A stretch of DNA of 64,000 bases from JALHVH01 sp963773685 (GCA_963773685.1 CAVZBY010000001.1:124001-188000); one strand, 5' to 3'; shown: positions 7,921 to 17,740, numbered from the stretch's first letter. The notes: a model not told the origin generated them from the sequence alone. Program-made: numbers and translations.

Positions 7921-9552
7921 ATGAACAAGCCATTCGCGCGCCGGGCCGTCGCCGCGGCCCTCTTCCTCGCCGTTTTCGCCGCCCCCAGCCTCCCCTTGCG
8001 GGAAGCCGTCGACCGGGACATGGTCAACCGCATCTGGCTGGAGGCGACGAACCATTCCCGGGTCATGAGCTATCTCAGCTATATGACCGACGTCCTGGGC
8101 CCCAGGATCCCCGGCTCTCCGGCCTACGACAAAGCCTGCGCCTGGGCCGTCAAGACGCTCACCGAGCTCGGCTGCGTCAACGCCGCGAAAGAGCCTGCCG
8201 GAGAATTCGGCCCCGGCTGGTCCAGCGAATACATCTCCGCCCATATGACCGCGCCTTCCTACATGCCCATCCTGGCCATCCCGAAGCCGTGGACGGGGAG
8301 CACCCGCGGCAAGGTCGTCGGGAGCCCGGTCACGGTCATCCTCGAGACACGGGCCGACCTGGAGAAGCACCGCGGTAAGCTCAAAGGGGCCATCGTGTTC
8401 ACGAAGCCGGCCCGGCCGACCCATCCGTCCTTCAAGCCCGCCGCCACCCGCTATACCGACGCCGATCTCAAGGAGCTCGAAGCGACGCCCATCCCCGTGA
8501 AACCGAAGGAATTCGGCGAGCCCAAGGGCTCCGGCCCGACGTGGGAGGAGACCCAGGCGTTCTTCCAGGCGGAGGAGGTCGGCGTGGTCGTCGAGCCTTC
8601 GAGCGAAAGCCGCGCCGATTACGGCACCATCAAGGCCGACGCCTATGACGGCAACGGCAAGAACATCACGACGCGAAGCCAAAGCCCCCGCATCATCATG
8701 GCGGTCGAACAGTACAACCGCATCTGCCGTATCATGGACCTGGGCATCCCGGTGACGCTGGAGATCGAGGTCCGCAACGCGACCTACGAGAACGACCTCC
8801 AGGGCTACAACGTCGTCGCCGAGATCCCGGGGACCGACAAGCGCGGCGAGCTGGTGATGCTCGGCGGCCACCTCGATTCCTGGGCGGGAGGCACGGGCGC
8901 CGTGGACGACGCCTCAGGCTGTGCGGTCGTCATGGAGGCCATGCGCATCCTCAAGACCCTCGGGGTCAGGCCCAAACGGACCATCCGCGCCGCCCTTTGG
9001 ACCGGCGAGGAGGAGGGGTTCTACGGCTCGCGGGGCTACGTCGTGCGCCATTTCGGCGACTCCGACAAGGGCGCCCTCGCCAAGCCCGATTTCGACGAGA
9101 CCGAGAAGGGCTGGCGGAATCCGCTCGGCGAAGCCACGAAGGTCCTGGCCAAGCCCGAGTACGCGAAGATCTCGGGGTATTTCAACTACGATAACGGCTC
9201 GGGCCGCATCCGGGGCGTCTATATCCAGGAGAACTTCCAGGTTCGCCCCATTTTCGAGGCCTGGATGGAGCCGCTCAAGGACCTCGGCGTGACGACCATC
9301 GCCCTCCAGAACACCGACGGGACGGACCATCTCCCCTTCGACGCCATCGGCATCCCGGGCTTCCAGTTCATTCAGGACCCGCTCGATTACTTCCCGAACC
9401 TCCACCATACGAGCCAGGACGTCTATGATCACTGCGTTCCCGAGGACCTCATCCAATCCGCCGTCGTGATGGCGAGCTTCGTCTATCACGCCGCCATGCG
9501 GGATGAGATGCTTCCGCGGAAGGTCCTCCCCGTCCCGATCGAGATCAAATAG
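7921..9552 (+). CDS. Secreted M28-family metallopeptidase with PA-type insert
   Basis: A 543-residue protein with an N-terminal signal peptide (residues ~1-25). A protease-associated-like segment (VTVILETRADLEKHRGKLKGA) precedes the catalytic domain. The M28 zinc ligands are visible: GGHLDSW, DDASG, GEEEG, and the later TDGTDHLPF and HHTSQD segments. M28 enzymes are di-zinc aminopeptidases or carboxypeptidases, so peptide scavenging outside the cytoplasm is the likely role. AGGAGAA lies just upstream of the ATG. It is divergent from the cytochrome operon and stands alone. Confidence 0.9.
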   Translation: MNKPFARRAVAAALFLAVFAAPSLPLREAVDRDMVNRIWLEATNHSRVMSYLSYMTDVLGPRIPGSPAYDKACAWAVKTLTELGCVNAAKEPAGEFGPGWSSEYISAHMTAPSYMPILAIPKPWTGSTRGKVVGSPVTVILETRADLEKHRGKLKGAIVFTKPARPTHPSFKPAATRYTDADLKELEATPIPVKPKEFGEPKGSGPTWEETQAFFQAEEVGVVVEPSSESRADYGTIKADAYDGNGKNITTRSQSPRIIMAVEQYNRICRIMDLGIPVTLEIEVRNATYENDLQGYNVVAEIPGTDKRGELVMLGGHLDSWAGGTGAVDDASGCAVVMEAMRILKTLGVRPKRTIRAALWTGEEEGFYGSRGYVVRHFGDSDKGALAKPDFDETEKGWRNPLGEATKVLAKPEYAKISGYFNYDNGSGRIRGVYIQENFQVRPIFEAWMEPLKDLGVTTIALQNTDGTDHLPFDAIGIPGFQFIQDPLDYFPNLHHTSQDVYDHCVPEDLIQSAVVMASFVYHAAMRDEMLPRKVLPVPIEIK

Positions 9553-9640
9553 GGGTCCGTCAGTCCCCGGACTCCGGGGCTCATGGCGGGAGCGCGGTGA
9601 CGGAGCCGGCCCGGGACCCTGGGAATATATAAAAAAGGGC

Positions 9641-9675
9641 TTGACAATCCCAGCTCTTTATCGTATATATACGAT
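9641..9675 (+). promoter_or_regulatory. arsR-arsM promoter and palindromic operator
   Basis: TTGACA at 9641-9646 and TATATA at 9664-9669 are separated by 17 bp. A perfect 16-bp palindrome, ATCGTATATATACGAT (9660-9675), covers the -10 box, the expected place for autorepression by the ArsR protein encoded 21 bp downstream. Confidence 0.75.
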
Positions 9676-9696
9676 ATACGTTTTAGAGAGGACACG

Positions 9697-10038
9697 ATGG
9701 CTCAAGCCAAGAGCGGACTTTTCGGGAGCGACCTGGCCCGGCTGGCAAAGACGGCCCGGGCCCTGGCCCATCCCGTCCGGATCAGGATCCTCCGGATACT
9801 GGCCGAGCGCGATGTCTGCATCTGCGGCGAGATCGTCGACCGCCTCCCCCTCTCCCAATCGACGGTGTCCCAGCACCTCAAGGCGTTGAAGGGCGCCGGA
9901 CTGATCAAGGGGGAGGTCGAGGGGCCAAAGACCTGTTACTGCCTTGACCGGAGGGCCTTGGGGAAGGCCCTGGACGAGTTTTGCGGGCTGTTCACGTCCC
10001 TCTGCGCGTGCGGTAAAAAGAAAGGAGACTCAAAGTGA
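9697..10038 (+). CDS. arsR: ArsR/SmtB-family metalloregulator
   Basis: A 113-residue winged-helix repressor. The recognition region LSQSTVSQHLKALKGAGLI is typical. Cys residues occur in DVCICGEI, close to the ELCVCDL arsenite-sensing motif of ArsR, and again near the C-terminus (CGLFTSLCACG). These could bind As(III). The gene follows a palindromic operator and overlaps arsM by GTGA. Derepression by arsenite is inferred from family knowledge and the neighbour. Confidence 0.9.
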   Translation: MAQAKSGLFGSDLARLAKTARALAHPVRIRILRILAERDVCICGEIVDRLPLSQSTVSQHLKALKGAGLIKGEVEGPKTCYCLDRRALGKALDEFCGLFTSLCACGKKKGDSK

Positions 10039-10838
10039 AGAACGAAAAAGAGATCCGGAAGGTGGTGCGGGAAAAGTACGGGGAGATCGCCCGCCGGGCC
10101 GACGAAGCCCCGGCATGCGGCTGCGGCAGCTCCTGTTGCGGGGACGGGGAAGCCTGGACGGTCGACCTCAACTATCGCGGGACCGAAGGCTATGTCCCCG
10201 ACGCCGACCTCAAGCTGGGCTGCGGCCTGCCCGTCAAACATGCCGGGATCCGCCCCGGCGACACCGTCGTCGACCTGGGCTCCGGGGCCGGGAACGACGT
10301 CTTCGTGGCCCGCCGCATCGTCGGCGACGCCGGCCGGGTCATCGGGATCGACATGACCCCGGAGATGATCGACAAGGCGCGCCGCAACAACGAGAAGCTC
10401 GGCTACGCCAACGTCGAGTTCCGGGCCGGCGACATCGAGACCTTGCCCCTGGATGACGCCTCGGCCGACGTCGTCGTCTCGAACTGCGTCCTGAACCTCG
10501 TCCCGGACAAGAGGAAGGCCTTCGCCGAGATCCGGCGCGTCCTCCGGCCGGGCGGGCACTTCTGTATCTCCGACATCGTCCTCAGGGGCGAGCTCCCGGA
10601 GAAGCTGAGGGGCGTCGCCGAGATGTACGCCGGATGCGTTTCGGGCGCCCTTCAGGAGGACGAATATCTCGGCATCATCCGGGAGACCGGTTTCGCCGAT
10701 CTCGATGTCCGGGAATCCCGGCAGATCTTCCTCCCCGACAACATCCTCAGGGGTTATCTCGACGATGAGGAGATCGCGCTCATCCGCCGGAGCGGGTTCC
10801 AGGTCCTGAGCATCACCGTTACGGCCGTAAGACCCTGA
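10035..10838 (+). CDS. arsM: Arsenite S-adenosylmethionine methyltransferase
   Basis: A 267-residue class I methyltransferase that converts As(III) to methylated arsenicals. The SAM motif is VVDLGSGAGNDVFVA. The three catalytic cysteines of ArsM enzymes are found at about residues 63 (LGCGLP), 151 (SNCVLNL) and 201 (YAGCVSG). An extra N-terminal cluster, ACGCGSSCCG, resembles those of other bacterial ArsM proteins. The start is GTG, overlapping the arsR stop, with AAAGGAG upstream. Coupled expression with ArsR gives arsenic-inducible detoxification. No arsenite pump is seen in the window. Confidence 0.93.
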   Translation: MKNEKEIRKVVREKYGEIARRADEAPACGCGSSCCGDGEAWTVDLNYRGTEGYVPDADLKLGCGLPVKHAGIRPGDTVVDLGSGAGNDVFVARRIVGDAGRVIGIDMTPEMIDKARRNNEKLGYANVEFRAGDIETLPLDDASADVVVSNCVLNLVPDKRKAFAEIRRVLRPGGHFCISDIVLRGELPEKLRGVAEMYAGCVSGALQEDEYLGIIRETGFADLDVRESRQIFLPDNILRGYLDDEEIALIRRSGFQVLSITVTAVRP

Positions 10839-10951
10839 GGGTCAGGTTTCAACTTTTCAACTTCTTTCCGCCAAGGCCGCCGGAAGTCCGTACCCCTTCC
10901 CGGCTTGCCTTCTCCCGTCCGGAAATGTTAAAAGGTTAGGAACCGGACCCC
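10839..10951. repeat. REPIN-like inverted pair of the GGGTCAGG repeat
   Basis: GGGTCAGGTTTCAACTTTTC begins one base after the arsM stop, and a degenerate inverted copy (AAAAGGTTAGGAACCGGACC) ends near 10951. The total span is 113 bp. It can fold as a long hairpin and may terminate arsM transcription. The second arm lies immediately upstream of the ribosome binding site of the next gene. Confidence 0.65.
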
Positions 10952-10961
10952 AGGAGGCATT

Positions 10962-13838
10962 ATGAACGATCGCGCTCGTCGGATGGCCCTATTCCTTATC
11001 GTGCTCGTGGCCGGCATTCCGGCCCTGCCCCTTCCCGCCGGACAGGCGGTCCCGGGAAAGAAGCCCCTGGCTTACGACGCGTACGATTCCTGGCGCTCCA
11101 TCCGCGGGACCGCCCTTTCGCGGAACGGCGCGTGGCTCGTCTATGTCCTGGATCCGCAGGACGGTGACGGTGAGCTCGTCGTCCGGAACCTGCGCTCGGG
11201 CGTCGAACACCGCGCTCCCCGGGGCAAAGACCCCGTGATCACGGCCGACGGGAAGTCCGTGGCCTTCACGGTCGCGCCCCTCAAGGCGGACGTCGATAAG
11301 GCGAAAAAGGCCAAGAAGAAGCCCGAGGAAATGCCCAAGTCCGGCCTCGGGATCATGGACCTGGCCACCGGCGCCGTGAAGACCTTCGACAGGGTCAAGA
11401 GCTTCAAGGTCGCCGAGGACGGAGGGGCGTTCGTCGCCTGGCTCGCGGAGCCCGCCGAAAAGAAGCCGGACGAGAAGAAGAACGCCGCGAAGCCCGAGGA
11501 AAAGGCCGAAGAAGAGAAGAAAGAAGAGGGAAAGAAGAAGGAAAAGAAGAAAGAGCCGGGGACCGATCTTGTCGTCAGGGAGCTCGCGACGGGGAAGGAG
11601 ATCATCCTTCCCGAAGTCGCCGATTACGCCTGGAATAAGCCCGGGACCTGGCTGGCCTACGGCGTCTCTTCGAAGGTCCCCGGGAACGACGGCGCGTTCG
11701 CCCTCCGCCCGGCCGACGGGACGACCCGGACGCTTCTCAAGGGCAACGGCAACTACAAGGGATTTGCTTTCGAAGAGAAGGGCGCCAAGCTCGCTTTCGT
11801 CTCGGACCGGGACGACATCAAAGCCGACGCCCCCGTCTTCAGGCTCTATCTCTGGGAGGAGGCCGCCGCGGCCGCCGTCGAAGTCGTTCCCGCGGGCTTC
11901 AAGAACATGCCCGCCGGCATGGCCGTCAGCGAACACGGCGTCCTTTCATTTTCCAAGGACGGCGCGCGTCTATTCCTCGGCCTCGCCCCCGCCCCGGCCT
12001 TCGAGCCCGATGACGCCCCCGAACCGGTCAAGGTCGATATCTGGCACTGGAAGGACCCCTACCTCCAGCCGATGCAGAAGGCCCGGGCCGATAGTGACAA
12101 GAAACGGGCCTACGCGGCCGTCCTCCATCTTCCCGCCAAAGGGAAGAAGGACGCCGCGAGGTTCGTCCCGCTCGGCGCGCCGGACCTCCCCGAGATCGTC
12201 CTCAGCGACGACGCCGGCTCCGCACTCGGTTCATCCAATGTCCCCTACCGGCCTCTGATCTCCTGGGACAACGAATACGCCGACCATTACCTCGTCAGCC
12301 TGAAGGACGGGGCCCGGAGGAAGGTCCTCGAGAAGTCGCCGTACGAGCCATCGTTCTCTCCCGGGGCCCGATATCTCCAGTACTTCAACGAAGCCGACAA
12401 GCAGTACTATTCCTATCGCGTCGCCGACGGGCGGAGGGTCGACCTGACCTCGCCGTTCGGCGTCCCCCTGACCGACGAAGTCTGGGACGAGCCGGGCGAT
12501 CCTCGCCCCTACGGCGTCGCCGGCTGGACCGAAGGCGACCGGTCCATCCTCATCTACGACCGCTACGACATCTGGGAGGTCCGCCCCGACGGAACGGGCG
12601 CCCGCATGGTAACGATGGGAGAGGGCCGACGCAACAAGATCACATTCCGGTATGAGAAGCTCGATCCCGAGGAAAAGGCCGTCCCGCTCGGCAGGCCCCT
12701 GCTCCTGACGGCGACCGACGAAGTCTCCAGGGCCACGGGCGTCTATCGGATCGCCCTACCGGCCGACCCGAAGCCGGGCGCCTCCGCCCCGGGGGGCCCG
12801 GAGAGGCTCGTCATGATGGACAAGATGTTCGGCGACCCGCTCAAGGCCAGGGACGCCGAGACCTTCGCCTTCACCCTCCAGCGCTTCGACGAATTCCCCG
12901 ACCTTTGGGTGAGCGGGCCGGGCCTCGCGGACATGAAGCGGGTAAGCGACGCCAATCCCCAGCAGGCCCTGTACAATTGGGGCCGGTCCGAGCTCATCGA
13001 TTACGTCAACGCGGACGGCCGGACGCTCCGGGCGGTGCTCATCAAGCCCGAGGATTTCGACCCGGCGAAGACGTATCCCCTGATGGTCTACATCTACGAG
13101 ACCATGATCGAAGGCGTGCACCGCTACGCGCCGCCTTCCCCGGGGACCAACATCTGCGTCTCCCGCTACGTTTCGAACGGCTATGTCGTCCTCAAACCCG
13201 ATATCGTCTACGAGACCGGTTATCCGGGCGAGGGCGCCTTGAAGTGCGTCGTCCCGGCCGTTCAGGAGGTGCTCCGCCGCGGTTCCATCGATCCGAAGCG
13301 CATCGGCATCCAGGGCCACAGCTGGGGCGGATATGAGATCTCCTATCTCATCACCCGTACCGATATCTTCGCCGCCGTCGAGGCGGGCGCCTCGGTCGTC
13401 AACATGACCAGCGCCTACGGCGGGATCCGCTGGGGCACGGGCATGTCCCGGGCCTGGCAATACGAGAAGGCCCAGAGCCGCATCGGCGGCGCGCCCTGGA
13501 CCCGGCCCCTCCAGTTCATCGAGAACTCGCCCCTCTTCTGGGTGGAGAAGGTCCGCACGCCCTACCTGACCCTTCATGACGACGAGGACGACGCGGTGCC
13601 GTGGTATCAGGGCATCGAGTTCTTCACGGCCCTGCGGCGGCTCGGGAAAGAGGCCTACATGTTCAACTTCGTCGGGGAGAAGCACGGCCTGCGCGAGCGG
13701 GAGAACCAGAAGTACTGGACGGTGCATCTCGACGAATTCTTCGACCACTTCCTCAAGGGCGCGCCGAAGCCGGAGTGGATGGAAAAGGGAGTTCCCTACC
13801 TCGAGCGCGGGAAGCGCGATATCGACGCCCTGTTCTAG
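10962..13838 (+). CDS. Secreted prolyl-oligopeptidase family (S9) peptidase
   Basis: A 958-residue protein with an N-terminal signal peptide. An N-terminal beta-propeller-like half is interrupted at residues ~165-200 by a very Lys/Glu-rich stretch, and the C-terminal part is an alpha/beta hydrolase domain. The catalytic Ser is in GHSWGGYE, the Asp in DDEDDAVPW and the His in EKHGLRE, matching dipeptidyl-peptidase/acylaminoacyl-peptidase members of S9. The charged insert is unusual and probably a surface loop. It stands alone after arsM and is a likely exported oligopeptide-degrading enzyme. Confidence 0.88.
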   Translation: MNDRARRMALFLIVLVAGIPALPLPAGQAVPGKKPLAYDAYDSWRSIRGTALSRNGAWLVYVLDPQDGDGELVVRNLRSGVEHRAPRGKDPVITADGKSVAFTVAPLKADVDKAKKAKKKPEEMPKSGLGIMDLATGAVKTFDRVKSFKVAEDGGAFVAWLAEPAEKKPDEKKNAAKPEEKAEEEKKEEGKKKEKKKEPGTDLVVRELATGKEIILPEVADYAWNKPGTWLAYGVSSKVPGNDGAFALRPADGTTRTLLKGNGNYKGFAFEEKGAKLAFVSDRDDIKADAPVFRLYLWEEAAAAAVEVVPAGFKNMPAGMAVSEHGVLSFSKDGARLFLGLAPAPAFEPDDAPEPVKVDIWHWKDPYLQPMQKARADSDKKRAYAAVLHLPAKGKKDAARFVPLGAPDLPEIVLSDDAGSALGSSNVPYRPLISWDNEYADHYLVSLKDGARRKVLEKSPYEPSFSPGARYLQYFNEADKQYYSYRVADGRRVDLTSPFGVPLTDEVWDEPGDPRPYGVAGWTEGDRSILIYDRYDIWEVRPDGTGARMVTMGEGRRNKITFRYEKLDPEEKAVPLGRPLLLTATDEVSRATGVYRIALPADPKPGASAPGGPERLVMMDKMFGDPLKARDAETFAFTLQRFDEFPDLWVSGPGLADMKRVSDANPQQALYNWGRSELIDYVNADGRTLRAVLIKPEDFDPAKTYPLMVYIYETMIEGVHRYAPPSPGTNICVSRYVSNGYVVLKPDIVYETGYPGEGALKCVVPAVQEVLRRGSIDPKRIGIQGHSWGGYEISYLITRTDIFAAVEAGASVVNMTSAYGGIRWGTGMSRAWQYEKAQSRIGGAPWTRPLQFIENSPLFWVEKVRTPYLTLHDDEDDAVPWYQGIEFFTALRRLGKEAYMFNFVGEKHGLRERENQKYWTVHLDEFFDHFLKGAPKPEWMEKGVPYLERGKRDIDALF

Positions 13839-13845
13839 GAGGCCC

Positions 13846-14220
13846 TCAGAGGCCGGCCGACTTCAGGACCGCCGCGATCTCGTTCTCGCGGAGGGGCTTG
13901 CTGATGTAAAAGACCCGGGGGATCGAGGCCGCCCGGCTTCGGGTCTCCGGGTCGGTCATGGCCGACATGAACACGACGGGCATGTCGTGGCGGGCCCGGA
14001 TGCGGAACGCGGCTTCGATCCCGTCCATATCCCGCTTGAGCTTGATGTCCATGAAGATGAGGTCCGGGGGGGCCTCGTCGACCTTCCGCAGGGCCTCTTC
14101 GCCGGAGCTGGCCAAGTCGGTATTCCCGTACCCGAGCCCCTTCAGCATGCCCTGGAAGTCGCGCGCCACGATGCGCTCGTCCTCGACGATCAGGACCTTC
14201 GTCTCCGTCGCTCCCGTCAC
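13846..14220 (-). CDS. Single-domain response regulator
   Basis: A 124-residue CheY-like receiver domain without an output domain. The acidic pocket (VEDE), the phospho-acceptor Asp in LIFMDIKL, the Ser in FMSAM and the Lys in ISKPL are present. It starts with GTG overlapping the stop of the upstream histidine kinase (GTGA), so it is the kinase's cognate receiver. With no DNA-binding domain, it must signal through protein contact or pass phosphate on. Confidence 0.9.
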   Translation of the reverse strand: MTGATETKVLIVEDERIVARDFQGMLKGLGYGNTDLASSGEEALRKVDEAPPDLIFMDIKLKRDMDGIEAAFRIRARHDMPVVFMSAMTDPETRSRAASIPRVFYISKPLRENEIAAVLKSAGL

Positions 14221-17200
14221 CGTTCCCCTCCTCCGCTCTCCCGCGCTTCGGGCGCCGGGAACGTGATCGAATAGACAGTCCCTCCCCGGTTCTCGACGCG
14301 GATGCTGCCGTCGATCTGGGCGACGAGGTCCCGGACGATCTGCAGGCCGAGGGATTCGCTCGTCTCCAGGCCGAAGGAGGCCGGCAGGCCCACCCCGTTA
14401 TCGCGGATGGTCAGCTCGTACGGCCCGTCGCCGGCCCGGCGGAAGGCGATGGCGATCTCTCCGCGGACGCCCATTCCGGACGGGAAAGCGTACTTGAGGG
14501 CGTTCGACACGAGCTCGTTCGCGATAAGCGCGCACGGGATCCCCGTATTGATATCCAGGAAGACGTCCTTGACGTCGAGCTTCAGGTCCACCGTCCCCGG
14601 ATCGACCCGGTAGGAATTGAACAGGTGGACGATGAGCTTCCGGAGATATTGTTCGAAATCGATCCGGGCCAGGTCCCGGGACTGGTAGAGCTTCTCGTGG
14701 ATGAGGGCCATCGAGTGGACCCGGTCCCGGCTCTTCTTGATGATGTCCAATACGGACCGGTCCGTGATCGAGGCTGATTGGAGGTTGAGGAGCGAGGAGA
14801 CGACCTGCATGTTGTTCTTGACCCGATGGTGGATCTCCTTGATCAGGATGTCCTTTTCCTTGACGGACGCCTCCATGCGGGCGTTGGAGGTCCTGAGCTC
14901 CGAAGTCCGCTCCTCGACCGTCCGTTCGAGCTTCCGAGCCCTGTCGGTGGCGGCGCGCGTCCGATGGCGGATGAGCGCAGCGAGGATGCCCAGCCCGACG
15001 ACCGTCGACAGCGCGTGGAACCACCAGCGCAGCCAGAACGGGCGGCGGATAACGATGCGGAGGGCGACGCCCTCCTCGTTCCAGACCCCGTCGCCGTTCC
15101 CGGCCTTGACCCGGAACGTGTACGTGCCGGGACGAAGGGCTGAATAGGTCGCGAACCGCCTGTTGCCGACCCTGTTCCAGTCCTTCTCCAGGCCATCGAG
15201 CCTGTAGGCGTATTCGTTCCGGGCGGGGGAAACGAAATGCAGGGCCGCATATTCGAAGGACAGGCTGTTGGCCCGGTGATCGAGCTCGACGACGGACGTC
15301 TCGAGGATGGAGCGCTCGAGGGCGAACTCCCCGCGCCGCGCCTTCCCGATCGCGACGGACCTGTTGAACAGCTGGAAATCCCTGATGACGACCTGGGGGG
15401 GGACCCGATTGGGCCGGACCTTCTCGGGCCTGAAGACATTGAAGCCCTGATACCCCCCGAAGAACATCTCCCCCGCGCGGTTCATGAACGAAGCTCCGCG
15501 GTGGAACTCGTTGCTCTGGAGCCCGTCCTCCCGGCCGTAGTTCCGGAACGTATCGCGTTCGGGGTCGAAGCAGGAAAGCCCGGCGTCGGTGCTGAGCCAG
15601 AGGCGGCCCTCCCCGTCCTCCTGAACGCGGAAAACGACGTTGCTCGGCAGGCCGTTCTTGACCCCGTAGCGGACGAACCGCGCGGGCGCCTTTGTCCCGT
15701 CGCCAGAGATCAGCCGGTTCAATCCTCCGCCGTCCGTCCCGATCCAGAGCTTCCCTTTCCGGTCGAAGAAAAGGGCCCGGATATTGTTGCCGCCGAGCGA
15801 ACCCGGGTCGTTCAGGTCGGCGAGGAAGCGGGTGACCTTCCCTGTCCGCGGGTCCATGCGGTTCAGCCCATCCGCGGTGCCTATCCAGAGGTCCCCCGAG
15901 GGGTCTTCGAGGATGGCGAAGATGCTGTTGTCGCTCAATCCCTCCGCGCTGTCCGTGTCCCCCAGGAAGCGCCGGAACGTCCCCGATCCCGTATCGAACC
16001 TGTTCAAGCCGCCGTCGATCGTCCCCACCCAGAGCGTCCCCGAAGTGTCTTCCAGGATGCTCATCACGAAATTGTTGGACAGGCTGGAAGGATTTCGCGG
16101 CTCGTGCGCGAAGCGGGCGAACGCCCGCGGCCTCTTTCCGTTCGATGCCGGCCCGAGCCGGTTCAAGCCCCCCGTATAGGTCCCGACCCAGAGATTCCCG
16201 CGGGGGTCCTCGTAGAGCGCCGTGACGACGTCGTCGTCGAGGGATCCCGGATCTTTCGGGTCATGCCGGAAATGGACGAATGCGACCGCATCCGCCTTGG
16301 AGGCCGGGGGGTCGGCCATGTTCAGGCCCCCGCCGTCGGTCCCGACCCAAAGCGCTCCCCGGCGATCTTCAAGTATCGCGTTGACCGGGCCGCTGCTCAG
16401 CCCGTTGGGGTCCGAGGGCCGGGAATAGTAGTGGATGAACGGCCGCTTTTCCCTGTCTTCGCCCCCTTCGGCGTTCAGGATGAGCTTGCCGAGCCCCCCA
16501 TAATACAGGCCGACCCAGAGCACGCCGGAGCGGTCCTCGCAGACGGATTCCACGGCGTCGCCCGGCAGGCTGAAGGGATCCGCCTCCTCGTGGCGGAACT
16601 TGAGGAAGACCGGATCGGCGCCGGGCCGCCGGCCCGGAACGATCTGGTTGAGGCCCCCGCCGTCGGTCCCGATCCACAGGGTCCCCGCAAGGTCGCGCCG
16701 CAGGCATCGGATATAGTCATGGCTCGGGCGCTTCGGGTCGCGGGCGTCGGGGCCGAAGCGCCGGAAGGACCCCGAGACCCGGTCGAAAAGATAGAGGCCG
16801 TCGGCGGCGCCCACCCAGAGCTCGCCGATGTCGTCCTCGCAGATCGAGGTTACCTGACCCGGAGCGGGACGTCCGGGCGCGCCCGGATAGCGCACGAATC
16901 TCACAGGCCCGCCGGGGGCCCCGTTCCTGACGAGCCTGTTCAAGCCGCCGTCGTCGAGGCCGATCCAGACGTCGCCGAAACGGTCCTCAAAGAGGGCGTT
17001 GACGTAAAGGCCGCCGAGGCTCGCCGGGTCGTCGGGATCGGGGGCGAAACGGTCGAACGCGAAGGGGACGGCGCCGTCCGCCGCGCGGGCCATCCGGTCG
17101 AGGCCGTTGCCGGCGGTCCCGACCCAGAGGACGCCGTTGCGGTCCTCGAGGAGCGAGCTGACCCCGTTGGAGCTGAGACTCCGGGGATCGCCCGGGTCCG

Positions 17201-17627
17201 GGCGGGCCCGGATGAACGTCTCCCGGTCGCGGTCGAAAAGATTGAGCCCCCCGTAACTCGTCCCGACCCAGAGGCGCCCCCGGCTGTCCTCGAGGAGCGT
17301 GACGATCTTGCTGTCGCCGATCGAGTCCGGGTCGGAAGGGTCGTTGCGGAAGATCCGGAAGTCATAACCGTCGTATCGATTCAGGCCATTGTCGGTCCCG
17401 AACCAGAGGAAGCCTTTCCGGTCCTGCAGGATGGCGACCACGGAGCTCTGGGAAAGCCCCTGTTCGATCGATATCGCCTCGAACCGGACAGGGGCCCGAT
17501 AGGCCGTCCAGGCGACGACCGGGGGGGGCCCCTCCCCGCCGCGGGCAGGGAACGCCGCCAGCGCGGAGGCCGCGACGGAAAGCGCCCAAAGGGTCCACTT
17601 AAGACTAGGCATTGTAATCAGGGCCAT
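14217..17627 (-). CDS. Periplasmic two-propeller sensor histidine kinase
   Basis: A 1136-residue kinase. After a signal peptide come about 14 Reg_prop blades with LWVGTxxGGLNR motifs, enough for two seven-bladed propellers. Then follow a Y_Y_Y domain, one transmembrane helix (RPFWLRWWFHALSTVVGLGI), a coiled coil, a HisKA_2 dimerisation domain with the phospho-His in IKEIHHRVKNNMQ, and an ATPase domain (NELVSNALKYAF, DNGVGLP). Similar propeller sensors in Bacteroidetes and Acidobacteria detect extracellular saccharides. I start at 17627 because the signal peptide begins there; the open frame further upstream has no family features and reaches the next gene. Confidence 0.9.
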   Translation of the reverse strand: MALITMPSLKWTLWALSVAASALAAFPARGGEGPPPVVAWTAYRAPVRFEAISIEQGLSQSSVVAILQDRKGFLWFGTDNGLNRYDGYDFRIFRNDPSDPDSIGDSKIVTLLEDSRGRLWVGTSYGGLNLFDRDRETFIRARPDPGDPRSLSSNGVSSLLEDRNGVLWVGTAGNGLDRMARAADGAVPFAFDRFAPDPDDPASLGGLYVNALFEDRFGDVWIGLDDGGLNRLVRNGAPGGPVRFVRYPGAPGRPAPGQVTSICEDDIGELWVGAADGLYLFDRVSGSFRRFGPDARDPKRPSHDYIRCLRRDLAGTLWIGTDGGGLNQIVPGRRPGADPVFLKFRHEEADPFSLPGDAVESVCEDRSGVLWVGLYYGGLGKLILNAEGGEDREKRPFIHYYSRPSDPNGLSSGPVNAILEDRRGALWVGTDGGGLNMADPPASKADAVAFVHFRHDPKDPGSLDDDVVTALYEDPRGNLWVGTYTGGLNRLGPASNGKRPRAFARFAHEPRNPSSLSNNFVMSILEDTSGTLWVGTIDGGLNRFDTGSGTFRRFLGDTDSAEGLSDNSIFAILEDPSGDLWIGTADGLNRMDPRTGKVTRFLADLNDPGSLGGNNIRALFFDRKGKLWIGTDGGGLNRLISGDGTKAPARFVRYGVKNGLPSNVVFRVQEDGEGRLWLSTDAGLSCFDPERDTFRNYGREDGLQSNEFHRGASFMNRAGEMFFGGYQGFNVFRPEKVRPNRVPPQVVIRDFQLFNRSVAIGKARRGEFALERSILETSVVELDHRANSLSFEYAALHFVSPARNEYAYRLDGLEKDWNRVGNRRFATYSALRPGTYTFRVKAGNGDGVWNEEGVALRIVIRRPFWLRWWFHALSTVVGLGILAALIRHRTRAATDRARKLERTVEERTSELRTSNARMEASVKEKDILIKEIHHRVKNNMQVVSSLLNLQSASITDRSVLDIIKKSRDRVHSMALIHEKLYQSRDLARIDFEQYLRKLIVHLFNSYRVDPGTVDLKLDVKDVFLDINTGIPCALIANELVSNALKYAFPSGMGVRGEIAIAFRRAGDGPYELTIRDNGVGLPASFGLETSESLGLQIVRDLVAQIDGSIRVENRGGTVYSITFPAPEARESGGGER

Positions 17628-17740
17628 TATATTATGTTCCCCCCGGAAAACGCATAGCCTTTTGCGGTGATATTCAGGATGATATTCCCCGAGGGAGCCG
17701 GGGAGGGCGACGATATCGGAGCCGGCCGGGAGCGGGGGCT

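Noticed and set aside
15237..17657. 806-codon plus-strand open frame opposite the histidine kinase
   Set aside because: It mirrors the kinase codon pattern, has no family motifs and no ribosome binding site. It is an antisense shadow caused by high GC content.
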